Source of the DNA: Elysia marginata
Lineage: Eukaryota; Mollusca; Gastropoda; Plakobranchidae
Length of the DNA stretch: 45,205 nt
Assembly (NCBI GenBank): GCA_019649035.1
Contig: BMAT01010370.1
Coordinates: 147,510 to 192,714 of the forward strand
Reading direction: 5' to 3'
Position 1 is the stretch's first letter; each line of letters begins with the position of its first letter. The notes beneath the pieces were generated by a model. That model did no database searches. It was not told the DNA's origin and saw only the letters and a program-made list of their open reading frames with translations. Position numbers and translations under genes: made by a program. Below are positions 43,443 to 45,205 of the stretch, in pieces.

Positions 43443-44855
43443 TCAGTCAGGCAGTGTGAGATATGGCATTGGCTGAGGGCTGGCCATCATGTCATTATAA
43501 AACTGGCACAGAGCCTCGTCCTGTTTGCTTGGGCCCAGTTTTGCATTCTGTAATTATCAAAAGTATTATAACAGCTTGGTTGTTAGAAGTTTGAAATGTT
43601 ATTAAAATGAAAAAGGGTTTGTAAAGAATGAGTTTTTATTTTTGTACATGATACATGTAACTAGGACCTAATCATACATTTTAATATGAAGACAATGAGC
43701 TACAAATGATTATTATTCATTCCTGGCTAAATCATTGGCCTTCATGAAATTTATTTTTTTCCTTAGCATTGATGTTATAACTTACATGTATTAAACTGAA
43801 AGACATTCAAATTTATAACTATGTTTAAAGTCTGAGGATTCTCTTAAATTTAGCAAAGTCAGGAATTCAAAGATAATACATGTATCTTAAACCTAGTATA
43901 GAGCTTTATTTTTAATTGGGACTACCTGGTAGGCTACTTCTACATATTTTTACTAATAATGCTAAATACATGTACTACTCAACTATCCAAAATTTATGAA
44001 AAGTATCAGAGGTAAGGAGGCATGTATTTAGATATAATGCCGTAAGAAACTATAATATTCCTACCTGCAGTAAAATGCAGGTGGCATCAATCTCATTTCC
44101 TCCCTTGAGCTGGTTGATCAGAGAATTCATCTTTTGTGGTTCAGAGGTCTTCATCATGGGGATAAAGTTTTCCCGACAAAAAGCCTCTATCAGCATCTGG
44201 TGAATGTTTGCTGCAACGTTGCAGGAGTCCTCGGGCAAAACACATAGCATCACTGTCTCAGGATCTCTGAGAAGAAGTAAATTTGACAAATAATTAGTAA
44301 TCATCACTACATATAAAAAAAATGAATTGTCATATTTTTAAACTACTGCTGATAGCACTTTATGCATAAGTCTGGGAAACCAAAAACTTCTAAATGAAAG
44401 GCTTAAGGTTCTGATTAAAGTCAGCACAATATTAGGGATGTTATTTTTACTTGCAAACATCTTTTCTCTCTAAAATAATGCTCTCTCATACAGACACAAG
44501 CGTAGAAGCATACAGACACAAGCCTAGAAGCACACAGGCATATATTTCCCACAAAACAAACTTGTTTGGACATCTTCAAGGTGAAGATAAAATCATGTAA
44601 TAGGTCATTAATTTTTTTTTTTCAATTAGGAAGTCAAGACTTTTATGAAGTAAAGATATCAATTTACTTTGTCTTTAGTTTATATTTTAAATTTAAGCAG
44701 ACTACAAAAATGTATTGTTTTTAAGAAAATGTAAATAAAAAGAAAATTACTTTTGTAATAGCTCTGCACAGGCAGTCATTCCGCAAATTAGGTGGCCTTT
44801 GCGATGAGCCTGTTTAATGCATTTCAGGAGAGTTAGACCCACTGCCTTCAGGCAC
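43443..44855 (-). CDS. GADD45: GADD45-family growth arrest and DNA damage-inducible protein, 5'-partial, 3 exons seen
   Basis: Minus-strand exons 44751-44855, 44065-44266 and 43443-43547 (stop TGA at 43443-43445), with GT-AG sites and consistent phases. They read CLKAVGLTLLKCIKQAHRKG and LICGMTACAELLQK, then DPETVMLCVLPEDS, VAANIHQMLIEAFCREN and ATCILLQ, then NAKLGPSKQDEALCQFYNDM and a C-terminus PMPYLTLPD. GADD45 proteins are small acidic members of the L7Ae/L30e fold that bind MAP3K4, PCNA and p21-type partners in stress and cell-cycle arrest. Matching landmarks are NxxVxLCxL, IHxxLIxAFCxEN and the C-terminal PYLTLP-like end. The first exon begins mid-codon at 44855, so a short upstream exon with the start lies beyond 45205 or was not recognised. 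Vertebrate paralogs (A, B, G) cannot be told apart here. Confidence 0.88.
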
Positions 44856-45205
44856 CTGAAAAACAGAAAAAAAGTTGCATTGTGATTTAATATGGCTGAA
44901 AATAATAAAAACTACATGTTACTGTTACTTTAGTATTGTTCAATCTCAAGACTTTAAAAAATAGTAAAAACTCAAACGTTCTGCAAATCTTTTTAATTAT
45001 GCAGGCCTACCTAATGAGGGGGGGGGGGGGTAAATTAGGATACATGTAGATCTGTAAGTTTCCAAATTCATAAAATGTGAAAATTAATAACAACACCTTT
45101 AAATTGCCAGTTATGAGAAACAATTAGATTGAGATTTTAAATGTAGGCCTACATTAAGATAGAGCCTACCGATTGGATTTAATTAGGCGTAGTCTACCCA
45201 CCCCC
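44856..45205 (-). other. GADD45 first intron, partial
   Basis: Begins at the acceptor upstream of the 44855 exon on the minus strand and runs off the window. It contains a G-homopolymer near 45018-45030 and two AGGCCTAC words. No start exon recognised. Confidence 0.55.

Overview
This window is animal (eukaryotic) nuclear DNA, most likely from a mollusc and perhaps a gastropod. The evidence is AT-rich sequence, spliced genes with GT-AG introns, long trinucleotide microsatellites, many dispersed TAGGCCTA-like and TACATGTA-like words, and a dense set of metazoan transposons (CR1-like LINE, PIF/Harbinger, mariner, pogo-like and other MITEs, a CORE-type SINE). The phylum is an inference from overall character; no species can be named.

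Four host genes can be supported. (1) On the + strand, positions 331-13362 hold 13 exons of an ovothiol biosynthesis gene (OvoA, 5-histidylcysteine sulfoxide synthase fused to a methyltransferase). The 5' exons lie off the left edge. Every splice phase I checked is consistent and gives 594 codons to the stop. (2) On the - strand, 25074-26588 is a single-exon type II membrane sulfotransferase of the heparan sulfate 3-O-sulfotransferase type, with an unusual PAPS-binding motif. (3) On the + strand, 28133-35570 is a complete four-exon PDCD2 gene (MYND zinc finger plus PDCD2 C-terminal domain, 372 aa). (4) On the - strand, 43443-44855 holds three exons of a GADD45-family gene whose first exon lies beyond the right edge.

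Between them: the last OvoA intron carries an antisense, decayed CR1-like LINE; 13.5-14.0 kb has an inverted-repeat element; 14-18.7 kb is non-coding with faint decayed coding fragments; 18.75-19.5 kb is an internally deleted Harbinger element; 20.77-22.27 kb has a long palindrome abutting a full-length mariner with an intact transposase; 27.1-27.3 kb has a CORE-SINE-like element. The PDCD2-GADD45 spacer and the third PDCD2 intron hold at least two MITE families, one copy of which is nested inside a LINE fragment.

The four host genes share no evident pathway and look like an ordinary chance neighbourhood. I found no CRISPR, operon, defence cluster or other obviously new multi-gene system. The points most worth a second look are the ovothiol gene, the altered sulfotransferase, the intact mariner, the two-ended Harbinger deletion derivative and the CORE-SINE.
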